Shown here: positions 1 through 7,133 of the stretch, one piece after another
How the letters are laid out: each line of letters opens with the position of its first letter
How positions within the stretch are numbered: position 1 is the first letter of the stretch
Assembly: GCA_039933775.1 (NCBI GenBank)
Contig: JBDTNK010000034.1
Coordinates: 1-22,431 of the forward strand
DNA length: 22,431 nucleotides
Direction of reading: 5' to 3'
Origin: JBDTNK01 sp039933775
GTDB lineage: Bacteria > Chloroflexota > Limnocylindria > QHBO01
Notes under the pieces: model-generated
Told to the model about the DNA's origin: nothing
The model's database searches: none
The model's input: the letters and a program-made list of their open reading frames with translations, nothing else
Made by a program: the position numbers and the translations under genes

Positions 1-1051
1 GGTTGAAGAGATCGGTCTGCAGGAAGATCTGGCCGTCGGTGATGCTGATCACGTTCGTCGGGATGTAGGCCGACACGTCGCCGGCCTGCGTCTCGATGAT
101 CGGCAGCGCCGTCAGCGACCCGCCGCCGTTCGCCTCGCTCATGCGCGCGGCGCGCTCGAGGAGCCGGCTGTGGGCATAGAAGATGTCGCCCGGATACGCC
201 TCGCGCCCGGGTGGACGCCGCATCAGCAGCGAGACCTGGCGGTATGCCCAGGCGTGCTTGGAGAGGTCGTCGTAGACACACAGCGCATCGCGCCCGGCAT
301 CCATGAACTCCTCGCCCATCGCGACGCCGGCGTACGGGGCCAGGAACTGCAGCGGAGCGGGATCGGCGGCCGAGCTGAGGACCACGATGGTGTGCTCCAT
401 CGCGCCATGCTCCTCGAGCTGCGCCACCACCTGCGCCACCGTCGACTGCTTCTGGCCGATGGCGACGTAGATGCAGATGAGGTTCTGCCCCTTCTGGTTG
501 ATGATCGTGTCGACCGCGATCGCGGTCTTCCCGGTCTGCCGGTCACCGATGAGCAGCTCGCGCTGCCCGCGACCGATGGGGATCATCGAATCGATGGCCT
601 TGATACCGGTCTGCACCGGCGTATCGACCGGCTGACGCACGATGACGCCCGGCGCGATGCGCTCGATGGGCCGCGTCTTCGTCGCGTTGATCGGGCCTTT
701 GCCGTCGATCGGCTCGCCGAGCGGGTTTACCACGCGGCCGACCAGCTCGTCGCCGACGGGGACCTCGACGATGCGCCCGGTCGTCTTGACCTGGTCGCCC
801 TCCTTGAGGCCGGTGTAGTCGCCCAGGATCAGCGCCCCGACCGTCTCCTCCTCGAGGTTGAAGGCCATGCCCATCACGCCGCCGGGGAACTCGAGGAGCT
901 CCTGGGCCAGCGCGCCTGAGAGGCCGTAGATCTGCGCGATGCCGTCGCCGACCTCGACGATGGTGCCGACGCCGGAGACATCGGCCCCTGCGTCAAAATC
1001 CTGGATCTCGCTGCGGATGATCGAGGTGATCTCGTCTGAGCGAATCGCCAT
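1..1051 (-). CDS. atpA: F1Fo ATP synthase subunit alpha, C-terminus cut by window edge
   Basis: This is the alpha subunit of the F1 head, which with beta forms the alpha3beta3 hexamer; alpha carries the non-catalytic nucleotide sites. The first 350 codons are present and the C-terminal part lies beyond the left edge. The N-terminal beta-barrel and the start of the nucleotide-binding domain are visible. The Walker A motif GDRQTGKT lies at about residues 169-176, preceded by the family signature PIGRGQRELLIG. The ATG at 1051 is supported by an AAGGAA ribosome binding site a few bases upstream. It follows atpH after 22 bases and is the last gene of the atp operon seen here; atpG, atpD and atpC would be expected further left. 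Identification is secure. Confidence 0.98.
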   Translation of the reverse strand, partial: MAIRSDEITSIIRSEIQDFDAGADVSGVGTIVEVGDGIAQIYGLSGALAQELLEFPGGVMGMAFNLEEETVGALILGDYTGLKEGDQVKTTGRIVEVPVGDELVGRVVNPLGEPIDGKGPINATKTRPIERIAPGVIVRQPVDTPVQTGIKAIDSMIPIGRGQRELLIGDRQTGKTAIAVDTIINQKGQNLICIYVAIGQKQSTVAQVVAQLEEHGAMEHTIVVLSSAADPAPLQFLAPYAGVAMGEEFMDAGRDALCVYDDLSKHAWAYRQVSLLMRRPPGREAYPGDIFYAHSRLLERAARMSEANGGGSLTALPIIETQAGDVSAYIPTNVISITDGQIFLQTDLFN

Positions 1052-1073
1052 CAAAGTTCCTTCCGTGTCAGAG

Positions 1074-1610
1074 CTAGACGGCGGTCAGCCGTGCGCGCAG
1101 CCGCTCGAGCCGGCTGCGAACGCTCGCGTCGTAGAGCTGGTCGCCGATCCGCACGGCGATCCCGCCGATGAGCGACTCGTCGACCACCTCGTTCATCTCG
1201 ATCGTGTTGTTCGTCATCTGCCGCAGGCGGTCGGTGAGCGCCTCGCGCTCGCGGTCCTCCAGCGGCAGGGCGGTGCGAACGTGGGCCAGCGTGATCCCGC
1301 GCTGCGCGCGCAACAGCTCGTTGAACCGGTCCACCGTGGGTCCCACCGCGCCGGGACGTCCGCGGCGGATCATGAGCAGCACCAGGTTGAGCGGTTCGTC
1401 CGCAACACCCGACACTGCGCGCCGGATGATGCGCTCCTTGACCGCGTAGGCGATCCCCGGATGCCTCGCCACGGCGGCGAGCTCAGGGTCGGCCAGCACG
1501 TCACGCAGCGCACCGAGGTCGCGCTCCCAGGCGTCGAGCGTGCCGTCGGCGCGCCCGATCTCAAAGGCTGCCTCAGCATAGCGCCGTGCGGCGGTCTTGC
1601 GGCGTGCCAT
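1074..1610 (-). CDS. atpH: F1Fo ATP synthase subunit delta
   Basis: A 178-residue protein of usual length for the delta subunit (OSCP homologue), which ties the top of F1 to the peripheral b stalk. It starts with the typical helical N-terminal region (ARRYAEAAFEIGRADG) and ends with the conserved C-terminal segment around VDESLIGGIAVRIGDQLYD and a final basic helix. The ATG at 1610 comes only 3 bases after the atpF stop, so translation is probably coupled. Its place between atpF and atpA is the standard bacterial order and agrees with the sequence call. Confidence 0.97.
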   Translation of the reverse strand: MARRKTAARRYAEAAFEIGRADGTLDAWERDLGALRDVLADPELAAVARHPGIAYAVKERIIRRAVSGVADEPLNLVLLMIRRGRPGAVGPTVDRFNELLRAQRGITLAHVRTALPLEDREREALTDRLRQMTNNTIEMNEVVDESLIGGIAVRIGDQLYDASVRSRLERLRARLTAV

Positions 1611-1613
1611 CGG

Positions 1614-2132
1614 TCAGTTCCTGGCCTCACTGCGGGAGGGCGTCTCGGCCAGGAATTCCTCCACCAGGCGTCGCTGGGTCTGCCCGTCCATCTGCGATCG
1701 AACGAGCTTGCCCGCCGCGGCGAGGGCAAGATCCGCGACCTGCCCTCGAAGCTCGGCCATGGCCTGCTCCTTCTCGGCACGAATCTCCTCGCGGGCCCGC
1801 TGCGTGACCTTCTCGGCCTCCTCGCGCGCCTTGCCCAGGATCTCGTTGCGCGTGTCGTCGGCGATCTTGTTGGCGCGGGCGATCATCGCCTGCGCCTCCT
1901 TGCGCGCCTCCTGCACCGCCGCCTCGCGCTCCGCCTTCGCCTGCTCGCGGTCGCGAGCTGCCGCCTCCGCGTCCTCCAGCCCCTTGCTGATCTTCGCGCC
2001 GCGCTCGTCGAGACGAGCCAGCACCGGCTTGAACGCGAACCGGTTCAGCAGGTACAGAAGGATGAGGAAGTTGGCGATCTGGAAGCCCAGCTTCCAGAAG
2101 TCGACGCCGAACGCCTCGAAGAATTCGCCCAT
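1614..2132 (-). CDS. atpF: F1Fo ATP synthase subunit b
   Basis: A 172-residue peripheral stalk subunit. It has one N-terminal membrane helix (about residues 15-35, FQIANFLILLYLLNRFAF) followed by a long charged helix rich in Ala, Glu, Arg and Lys from about residue 40 to 150. That helix is the coiled coil that dimerises and binds delta. The short conserved step after the membrane helix (KPVLARLDER) is typical of the family. The ATG at 2132 lies 24 bases after atpE. Only one b-type gene is seen between atpE and atpH, so the stalk is probably a b2 homodimer unless a second copy exists elsewhere. Confidence 0.97.
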   Translation of the reverse strand: MGEFFEAFGVDFWKLGFQIANFLILLYLLNRFAFKPVLARLDERGAKISKGLEDAEAAARDREQAKAEREAAVQEARKEAQAMIARANKIADDTRNEILGKAREEAEKVTQRAREEIRAEKEQAMAELRGQVADLALAAAGKLVRSQMDGQTQRRLVEEFLAETPSRSEARN

Positions 2133-2156
2133 GCGCTGCCTCCTTGGCGGCCGCTG

Positions 2157-2375
2157 CTAGCCGACGAAGATGAGCAGCAGGCTGACCACCAGGGCATAGA
2201 TGCCGATGGCCTCCGCCAGGGCGATACCCAGGATGTACGGCACGAAGATCGCGCCCGATGCCTCCGGGTTGCGCCCCAGCGCCTCCATCGCCTTGCTGAC
2301 GGCGATGCCAAGGCCGATGCCGGGACCGATGGCGCCAAGGCCCATGGCCAGACCGGCTGCGAGATTGGAGTCCAC
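2157..2375 (-). CDS. atpE: F1Fo ATP synthase subunit c (GTG start)
   Basis: A 72-residue proteolipid that forms the rotating c-ring in the membrane. Two hydrophobic helices are joined by the polar loop GRNPEAS. Helix 1 carries the glycine repeat GPGIGLGIAV. Helix 2 carries the ion-binding acid Glu55 in ALAEAIGIYA. The surrounding residues lack the Gln and Ser pattern of Na+-binding rings, so proton coupling is likely. I chose the GTG at 2375 because an AGGAGG ribosome binding site lies 10 bases upstream and the protein then has the family's usual length. No ATG upstream in frame gives a sensible c subunit. It follows atpB after 59 bases. Confidence 0.96.
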   Translation of the reverse strand: MDSNLAAGLAMGLGAIGPGIGLGIAVSKAMEALGRNPEASGAIFVPYILGIALAEAIGIYALVVSLLLIFVG

Positions 2376-2434
2376 TTGTCTGATTCCTCCTGTGGGGGTC
2401 GCGTCGACCGATGTGGCCGGCGATGAGTCAAGCC

Positions 2435-3280
2435 CTACGCGTGCGTGGCGGCCTCCGCCGCCGGGGTCGGGGTGGCGTGACCGTTCGTCGCGCCGTGATC
2501 GGTCTCCTCGTCGTGGCCGCCGGCGTGGTGCTCGGCGATCGCGGTCGAGATGTAGGTCATCGCCAGCAGGGCGAAGACGAGCGCCTGGACGAACCCGAAG
2601 AGGAACTCCAGGCCAAGGAAGATGGCGGGAATGAAGAGCGGTGCCAGCGCGAGCATCGTCGCCAGCAGCACCTCGCCGGCAAAGATGTTGCCGAAGAGTC
2701 GCATGCTCAGGCTGATGAGCCGGCTGAACTCGCTGATGAGGTTGATCGGGAACATGAGCGGCGCCATGTACAGCGGCTCGCCGAGCAGCTCCCGCAGGTA
2801 GCCGCGGCCGCCGTTGGCGCGGATGCCCCAGTAGATGAACATGACGAACGAGACGATGGACAGGCCCAGGGTGAAGTTCAGGTCGGCCGATGCCGGACGC
2901 ACGATCGGCGTCAGCACCTCGTGGCCGTCCACGACCTGGTGAATCCCGATGGTCCCCACGCCCGGCAGAAGACCCACCCAGTTCGCGATGAGGATGACGA
3001 GGAAGAAGCCCAGGATCAGCGCCGCGTAGCCGCGCCAGCGCGAGCTGGAGGTCGAGATGATGCCCGCCATCAGCTCGATCGGCAGCTCGATCGCGCTCTG
3101 CATGCGCGTCGGCACGACCGTGCCGCGGCGGGTGATCCACAGCGCGGCGGCGAGCAGCAGCAGCGTCGTCAGGAGCGCGCCGACCATGCTGTTGGTGACC
3201 ATCAGCGGACCAAGCTGGAACAGCTCCTCCGCCTTGATGGCGACGTGGATCAGCGCCTCGCCGCCCTCTTCTTCGGGCAT
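2435..3280 (-). CDS. atpB: F1Fo ATP synthase subunit a
   Basis: A 281-residue membrane stator subunit that forms the proton half-channels facing the c-ring. Several membrane helices are clear. The essential arginine is Arg194 in LISLSMRLFGNIFAGE, and the partner glutamine of the last helix is Gln232 in FVQALVFALLAMTYI. The ATG at 3280 touches the preceding stop codon and has a good GAGGAAG ribosome binding site inside the end of the upstream gene. The last 30 residues form a hydrophilic tail with six histidines and several acidic residues, beyond the usual end of the protein; its role is unknown. Confidence 0.97.
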   Translation of the reverse strand: MPEEEGGEALIHVAIKAEELFQLGPLMVTNSMVGALLTTLLLLAAALWITRRGTVVPTRMQSAIELPIELMAGIISTSSSRWRGYAALILGFFLVILIANWVGLLPGVGTIGIHQVVDGHEVLTPIVRPASADLNFTLGLSIVSFVMFIYWGIRANGGRGYLRELLGEPLYMAPLMFPINLISEFSRLISLSMRLFGNIFAGEVLLATMLALAPLFIPAIFLGLEFLFGFVQALVFALLAMTYISTAIAEHHAGGHDEETDHGATNGHATPTPAAEAATHA

Positions 3281-3523
3281 CTACTTCCTCATGTTGTCCC
3301 GGGCAACGTCCCAGATCGTGTACATCGCCGCGGCAATCCCGAGCACCATCCCCACGAGCGTGAAGAGGGGGCTCGTCCGCAGCCAGTTATCGACGATCAG
3401 GCCCAGGCCCAGGCCGAGAGCAACCGATATGCCTAGGCGCAGCCCCAGATCCATCGCCAGTCCCCAGTTCGGTGGCTTGGGGGCAGGCCCACCAGAGCTG
3501 CGCTTTTCGTTGTCAGGATCCAT
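3281..3523 (-). CDS. AtpZ/AtpI-family small membrane protein, second copy
   Basis: An 80-residue protein with a hydrophilic Pro/Gly-rich N-terminus and two membrane helices (about residues 26-45 and 52-72). The pattern G-L-x-x-D-x-x-L-x-T-S-P-L-x-x-L-V-G is typical of the AtpZ/AtpI family (PF09527). These proteins lie at the head of atp operons; family members have been linked to c-ring assembly and to Mg2+/Ca2+ supply in Bacillus. The ATG at 3523 begins inside the last codons of the upstream gene (11-base overlap) and gives the expected length. The stop directly abuts atpB. It is a divergent paralogue of the gene just upstream. I leave the symbol blank because AtpI and AtpZ cannot be told apart by eye. 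Confidence 0.85.
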   Translation of the reverse strand: MDPDNEKRSSGGPAPKPPNWGLAMDLGLRLGISVALGLGLGLIVDNWLRTSPLFTLVGMVLGIAAAMYTIWDVARDNMRK

Positions 3524-3767
3524 GTCCCGGTCCGTTCCCGGGACCACTGCCGTAGCCGGCACGCAACCCGGCCCTGATGAGGAGCCAGATCCCGATGACC
3601 GCCACGACCGTCCCTGCCGCGAGCCCCACCAACACACAAAGCGGCGAGGTTCCCAGCAGTCCGTCCAGGACCAGGCCGGCAACCGCGCCTCCGACCATCG
3701 GGATCACCAAAATCAGGGTCACCTGGCCCAGGATCTTGATGAGCGCCTCTGGCGTTAGTTGCTTCAC
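3513..3767 (-). CDS. AtpI/AtpZ-family small membrane protein, first gene of the atp operon (GTG start)
   Basis: An 84-residue protein with two membrane helices (about residues 15-36 and 42-66) around the hairpin segment GLVLDGLLGTSPLCVLVG. This matches the hairpin of the next gene position by position (shared G-L, D, L, T-S-P-L, L-V-G, G, A and I-W), so the two form a tandem pair. The tail is Gly-rich (GYGSGPGNGPGHGS). The GTG at 3767 is the only good start; no strong ribosome binding site is seen. It lies about 24 bases downstream of a predicted transcription start and opens the operon. A role as a c-ring assembly chaperone or cation channel is inferred from the family. Confidence 0.8.
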   Translation of the reverse strand: MKQLTPEALIKILGQVTLILVIPMVGGAVAGLVLDGLLGTSPLCVLVGLAAGTVVAVIGIWLLIRAGLRAGYGSGPGNGPGHGS

Positions 3768-3797
3768 GGGTTCGACTCACAGCGGTCGGACGAGGGG

Positions 3798-3826
3798 AGT
3801 ATAGCGGCGCATCGCGGATCTGTCGC
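3798..3826 (-). promoter_or_regulatory. Candidate sigma-70 type promoter of the atp operon
   Basis: On the minus strand a -10 hexamer TATACT (3803 to 3798) is preceded by 17 bases and a -35 hexamer GCGACA (3826 to 3821). The -10 box matches the consensus at five of six positions and the -35 box at four of six. The predicted start near 3791 leaves a short leader of about 24 bases before the first atp gene. Position and spacing are favourable; there is no experimental support. Confidence 0.6.
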
Positions 3827-3984
3827 TCGGACGCTCAGCTGCCACGGGACCCCGTCTTCCCACGCTTCCGCGCTTCCCGCGCTTGAAGCGGGCGGTCGAG
3901 AACAAGCGGCGCGGTCGAGGACGGGTGGCCCCCGGTCGCTTCCCTGCGCAGGGTGGTTGTCTCGAGGTGAGTGCGGTCGTCGGT

Positions 3985-4130
3985 CGCATTCGTATGGACA
4001 AATGCTGCCGTGGCGCGCATTAGCCGGGAAATTGGGCCAACGGGCTGCCGGTTGAGCGTGAATCGGGACGCCGGGAGTCCGATTCGCCGGCTAATGCGCG
4101 TGGGGTGCGCGTATGACCATGCGAGATGCG
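3985..4130. repeat. Large imperfect palindrome, element 1
   Basis: Arms of about 43 bases, 3985-4027 and 4087-4130, are inverted copies. The inner 14 bases (CGCGCATTAGCCGG, 4014-4027 against 4087-4100) pair perfectly and the outer part pairs partly. The loop holds a second hairpin: 4060-4069 pairs with 4077-4085 with one bulge and a 7-base loop. The whole could fold as a single structured RNA or be a cruciform element. No coding sequence overlaps it. Confidence 0.75.
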
Positions 4131-4216
4131 GCGCCCGGTCAGATGATCTCGTGGCTGCAATAGACCGATACCTCCCGATCAGGTGGCGTAAGGCGGCGGC
4201 GTTGGCGGCCGCTTCC

Positions 4217-4247
4217 TGACACCTGCTGTCCTGGCGCATTGAGCCGG
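4217..4247 (+). repeat. Solitary repeat unit related to the arms of element 1
   Basis: This 31-base stretch aligns with 3996-4027 (shared GACA, TGCTG, TGGCGC, ATT and AGCCGG) with one 2-base gap and a few mismatches. It is in the same orientation as the left arm of element 1 and has no obvious inverted partner close by. It reads as a further diverged copy of the same unit. Confidence 0.55.
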
Positions 4248-4286
4248 CACCGCGCGGAATGCTGGGTCGTCGAGCGGGGCCTGTCG

Positions 4287-4428
4287 AGTTGACAGATGCG
4301 CGTCAGGTTTGCGTTAGCCGACAGCATTGGGTCTTCCGCGCCCATCTTGGCCGATGCTGAGCGTGTAGCCGCCCGCGTGGACCCGCGAGTTGCCGCTAAC
4401 GAGAACCACACGCGCAAATGGCAGAACG
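4287..4428. repeat. Large imperfect palindrome, element 2
   Basis: Positions 4298-4318 pair with 4395-4415 (17 of 21 positions, including the blocks ACGCGC, AACC and GCTAACG). The loop holds a nested hairpin, CAGCATTGG at 4322-4330 against CCGATGCTG at 4351-4359, nine pairs including one wobble. The left arm 4287-4321 aligns without gaps to 3993-4027 of element 1 at roughly 57 percent identity. Elements 1 and 2 therefore have the same architecture and probably one origin. Confidence 0.65.
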
Positions 4429-4439
4429 CGGCCGTCCGT

Positions 4440-4454
4440 GTTGACAGATGCGCG
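4440..4454 (+). repeat. 15-bp exact direct repeat of 4288-4302
   Basis: The sequence GTTGACAGATGCGCG occurs exactly at 4288-4302 and again here, 152 bases apart. The second copy lacks the rest of the repeat unit and lies about 70 bases past the glyA stop. It appears to be a truncated unit of the same family. Confidence 0.8.
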
Positions 4455-4522
4455 CCTCGCGAGACTTTTGGCGGGAAAAGGGGGAACGGCGAACGGGACA
4501 GGAACCCGACGCCAAGGAAGAA

Positions 4523-5815
4523 CTACGGGGCGGATTCGGCCATCGCGCGCGCTGCGGGGAGGCTCGCGGGCAGGCCCGGCACCGGGAAGCGCGAGGTGAT
4601 CGCTGCCACCCGCTCCCGAATGAGCTGCTGCGCCTCCGGATCCTCCCGCGCCGCGATCCCGGCGACGATCAGCTCGGCGATCTCCCGCATCTCGGCCTCG
4701 CGCATGCCGCGCGAGGTGACCGCGGGAGTGCCGACGCGGATGCCCGACCCGATCATCGGCTTCTCGGGGTCGTACGGGATGGTGTTCTTGTTGACCGTGA
4801 TGCGGACCTCGCCCAGGGCGGCATCGGCCTGCTTGCCGTTCACGCGCAGGGGGCGGACGTCGACGAGCATGAGGTGGTTATCGGTCCCGCCGGAGACGAT
4901 CGCCGCGCCGGCCTCGGCCAGTGCCGCCGCCAGCGCCCGCGCATTGGCCACGGTCTGCTCCTGGTCGCGCCGGAACGCCTCGGTGCCGGCCTCCAGGAAG
5001 GAGACGGCCTTGGCCGCGATGACGTGCATCAGCGGCCCGCCCTGGATCGCGGGGAAGACTGCCTTGTCGATCGCCTTGGCATGCACCTCGCGCGACAGGA
5101 TCATCCCGCCGCGCGGGCCACGCAGCGTCTTGTGCGTGGTGGTGGTCACGACGTCGGCGTGGGGCACCGGCGATGGATGCACGCCCGCGGCCACGAGCCC
5201 GGCGAAGTGCGCCATGTCGCACATGTGCAGCGCGCCGACCTCGTCGGCGATCGAGCGAAACGCCTCGAAATCCCAGAAGCGCGGATAGGCGGTGGCTCCG
5301 GTGACGATCATCTTTGGCCGATGCTCCAGCGCCAGCGATCGCACCTCGTCCATGTCGATCCGATGGGTCTCGCGGTCGACGTGGTACGGCACGAAGTTGT
5401 AGTACTGGCCAGAAAAGTTCACCGGCGAGCCGTGCGTGAGATGTCCACCCTGGTCGAGCGACAGGCCCAGCACCGTGTCGCCGCGCTCGAGCAGCGCGTG
5501 GTAGACCGCCATGTTGGCCTGCGCCCCGGCATGCGGCTGCACGTTGACGTGCTCCGCGCCGAAGAGCGCCTTGGCGCGGTCGCGGGCCAGGTTCTCGGCC
5601 TCGTCGACCACCTCGCAGCCGCCGTAGTAGCGCCGTCCGGGATATCCCTCGGCGTACTTCGCGGTGAGAATCGTGCCCATCGCCTGCAGCACGGCCAGGC
5701 TCGGGTAATTCTCCGACGCGATCAGCTCGAGGTTTGCGCGCGTGCGCTCCTCCTCGCGCCCGATGATGTCAGCGATATCGGGATCAACGGTCTCGAGCGG
5801 TGCCCACGCGTCCAT
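4523..5815 (-). CDS. glyA: Serine hydroxymethyltransferase
   Basis: A 430-residue PLP enzyme that interconverts serine plus tetrahydrofolate with glycine plus methylene-tetrahydrofolate, the main source of one-carbon units. The PLP lysine is Lys229 in VVTTTTHKTLRGPRGG. Other signatures are the N-terminal LIASENYPS, KYAEGYPG-RRYYGG, the substrate-site GAQANMAVY, DMAHFAGLVA, and the C-terminal NKNTIPYDP and GIRVGTPAVTSRG. Length is normal for bacterial GlyA. The ATG at 5815 gives the usual N-terminus. It lies upstream of the atp operon on the same strand, as in Bacillus (glyA-upp-atp), but with a 755-base spacer and no upp gene between. Confidence 0.98.
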   Translation of the reverse strand: MDAWAPLETVDPDIADIIGREEERTRANLELIASENYPSLAVLQAMGTILTAKYAEGYPGRRYYGGCEVVDEAENLARDRAKALFGAEHVNVQPHAGAQANMAVYHALLERGDTVLGLSLDQGGHLTHGSPVNFSGQYYNFVPYHVDRETHRIDMDEVRSLALEHRPKMIVTGATAYPRFWDFEAFRSIADEVGALHMCDMAHFAGLVAAGVHPSPVPHADVVTTTTHKTLRGPRGGMILSREVHAKAIDKAVFPAIQGGPLMHVIAAKAVSFLEAGTEAFRRDQEQTVANARALAAALAEAGAAIVSGGTDNHLMLVDVRPLRVNGKQADAALGEVRITVNKNTIPYDPEKPMIGSGIRVGTPAVTSRGMREAEMREIAELIVAGIAAREDPEAQQLIRERVAAITSRFPVPGLPASLPAARAMAESAP

Positions 5816-6104
5816 GCCCGCATCTTACCTGCGCCGCTGGCTGCGCGAGGGATTGCCCGGGCGCCAGCCGTCCACGACCGCGTGGCGCTCCTTCGCCCGA
5901 CGCTCGCTTCAGGCGCGGGGAGCACCGTGGGGAGCACCCTGGGGTTTGCGGCATGTCACCTCATGACCGAAACAGCGGGCGAGAGGCTGGATCCTGTCAA
6001 GTTCCGGGAGGCTCTCAGCGGCTGAACGTGTCATGCCGTGACCGTCCGTCCGGTGAGCTTCGGCCCGAGCGCTATTTCGGTCACGTGGCGGTAGAAATGG
6101 CCGA
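5816..6104. other. Spacer between the GNAT gene and glyA, with a 14-bp inverted repeat
   Basis: No gene is seen. Two 14-base arms, 5964-5977 (TGACCGAAACAGCG) and 6070-6083, are inverted copies with one mismatch, separated by 92 bases. A perfect TTGACA -35 hexamer on the minus strand (6000 to 5995) has no good -10 partner. A tandem GGTGCTCCCC decamer (minus strand, near 5929-5949) precedes glyA. The glyA promoter probably lies here but cannot be fixed by eye. Confidence 0.5.
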
Positions 6105-7112
6105 TCAGGTCGTGATGGGTCGGCCGGCCCAGGCGATGCGCTCGTCGACGTGGCGATGCAGCCGGTGATGCGTCCGCTCCCAGCCGAGCGCGGTCCAGCT
6201 GCGCGCTGCGGCCAGGGAGGCGGTGCGCCAGTCGGTGATGCAGTGCACGGCGCCCCGTTCGGCGACCTCGGCCAGGCCGGCGGAGATGAGCGCGCGCATG
6301 ATGCCGCGGCCGCGTGCCTCGGGCAGGGTCATGGCGACGCCGAGTTCCCAGGCGCCGTCAGGCGCCATCGGTCCATTGGAGGCTTCGTAGAACCCGGCGA
6401 TCGCCAGGGCACGTTCGCCCTCGAGGGCGACGAGGAGCGGACCCTCCGGGTGGGCGAGCTCATCGGTCCAGCCCGCGCGATGCGCGGCATAGCCCTCCGG
6501 GAGCTGGATGGCGTACGCCGGCGACTTGAGCAGCTGCTCGGGAATGAGCGTCATGAGCGGCCGAATGGCCTCGAGGTCGTCGGGCGTCGCAGCGCGGATC
6601 GTGATGCCGGCGGGAGGGTCGGCACGGAGTCCGATGACGGGCCGCACGGCGTGCGCCTGCATGCGACCAAAGCCGGTGTTCGCCCACGCCTCGGTCGCGA
6701 GGGGATCGTCGCTCGGCGCGTGAACGTAGTGGCGGAAGATGCCGCGATCCACGAAATGCTGCGACCAGGCGGCGTAGCAATCGCGCAGCAGCTCGACGCC
6801 GGCCGCGCCAAGCGACGGGTCGACCGCGGAGCCGGTGATCGGGCTCCAGGCGGCGCGTCCCCAGATCTCCGGGGTTCGGTGCGCGCCGAGCAGGAAGGCG
6901 CCGGGTCGTCCGTCCGCGGCGAGCACGATGACGCCGTGCGACCCGTCCTCGGCCAGCGCGGCGGCGAGGGAGTCCAGGTGCGTGCCGGGCTCCTCGAACG
7001 AGGCGGGCAGCTCGGGGCGCCCCGTACGGAGCATGCGCTGCCGCGCGGCGAGCAGTTCCGCGGCGGCAGGCAGGTGGTCGGAGGTCAGCGTGGTGACGGT
7101 GGCGGCGGTCAT
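6105..7112 (-). CDS. Tandem-GNAT-domain acetyltransferase, substrate unknown
   Basis: A 335-residue protein with two GNAT-fold halves. The C-terminal half (from about residue 169, ITIRAATPDDLEAI) has the clear acetyl-CoA motif A, GVAMTLPEARGRGIMRAL (residues 258-275), followed by the usual end segment ASLAAARSWTALGWERTHH. The N-terminal half lacks a clear acetyl-CoA loop and is probably a degenerate domain, as in other tandem GNATs such as MshD or Eis-like enzymes. The substrate cannot be predicted. It follows the aconitase-X small subunit by 21 bases on the same strand, so the three genes may form one unit. The ATG at 7112 has no obvious ribosome binding site. Confidence 0.85.
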   Translation of the reverse strand: MTAATVTTLTSDHLPAAAELLAARQRMLRTGRPELPASFEEPGTHLDSLAAALAEDGSHGVIVLAADGRPGAFLLGAHRTPEIWGRAAWSPITGSAVDPSLGAAGVELLRDCYAAWSQHFVDRGIFRHYVHAPSDDPLATEAWANTGFGRMQAHAVRPVIGLRADPPAGITIRAATPDDLEAIRPLMTLIPEQLLKSPAYAIQLPEGYAAHRAGWTDELAHPEGPLLVALEGERALAIAGFYEASNGPMAPDGAWELGVAMTLPEARGRGIMRALISAGLAEVAERGAVHCITDWRTASLAAARSWTALGWERTHHRLHRHVDERIAWAGRPITT

Positions 7113-7133
7113 CGCGGCGCATCATATCGCCGT

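Larger units (their letters stand above)
3768..4522. other. 755-bp non-coding spacer between glyA and the atp operon
   Basis: No convincing gene is present on either strand; the open frames here show no recognisable protein features. The right half holds a series of degenerate inverted and direct repeats (3985-4454), listed separately. The left end holds the atp promoter. A short run of CGCTTCC-type repeats lies near 3862-3890. No clear terminator with a U tract follows the glyA stop; only a weak CTTTT/AAAAG hairpin at 4464-4479 is seen. Confidence 0.7.

Noticed and set aside
3768..3780. GGTTCGACTC, resembling a tRNA T-loop
   Set aside because: The flanking bases do not pair into a T stem, and no acceptor, D or anticodon arm can be built around it.
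3985..4454. Integron attC sites
   Set aside because: Some arms contain GTTAGCC-like ends, but the order and orientation do not match RYYYAAC...GTTRRRY, there is no integrase, and no cassette frames lie between the repeats.
5995..6000. Minus-strand TTGACA as a glyA promoter
   Set aside because: No acceptable -10 hexamer lies 16-19 bases downstream; kept only as a note in the spacer entry.
4448..6025. A 525-codon plus-strand open frame
   Set aside because: It lies antisense to glyA, has the Arg/Ala/Gly-rich composition of a GC-rich shadow frame, and shows no family motifs.
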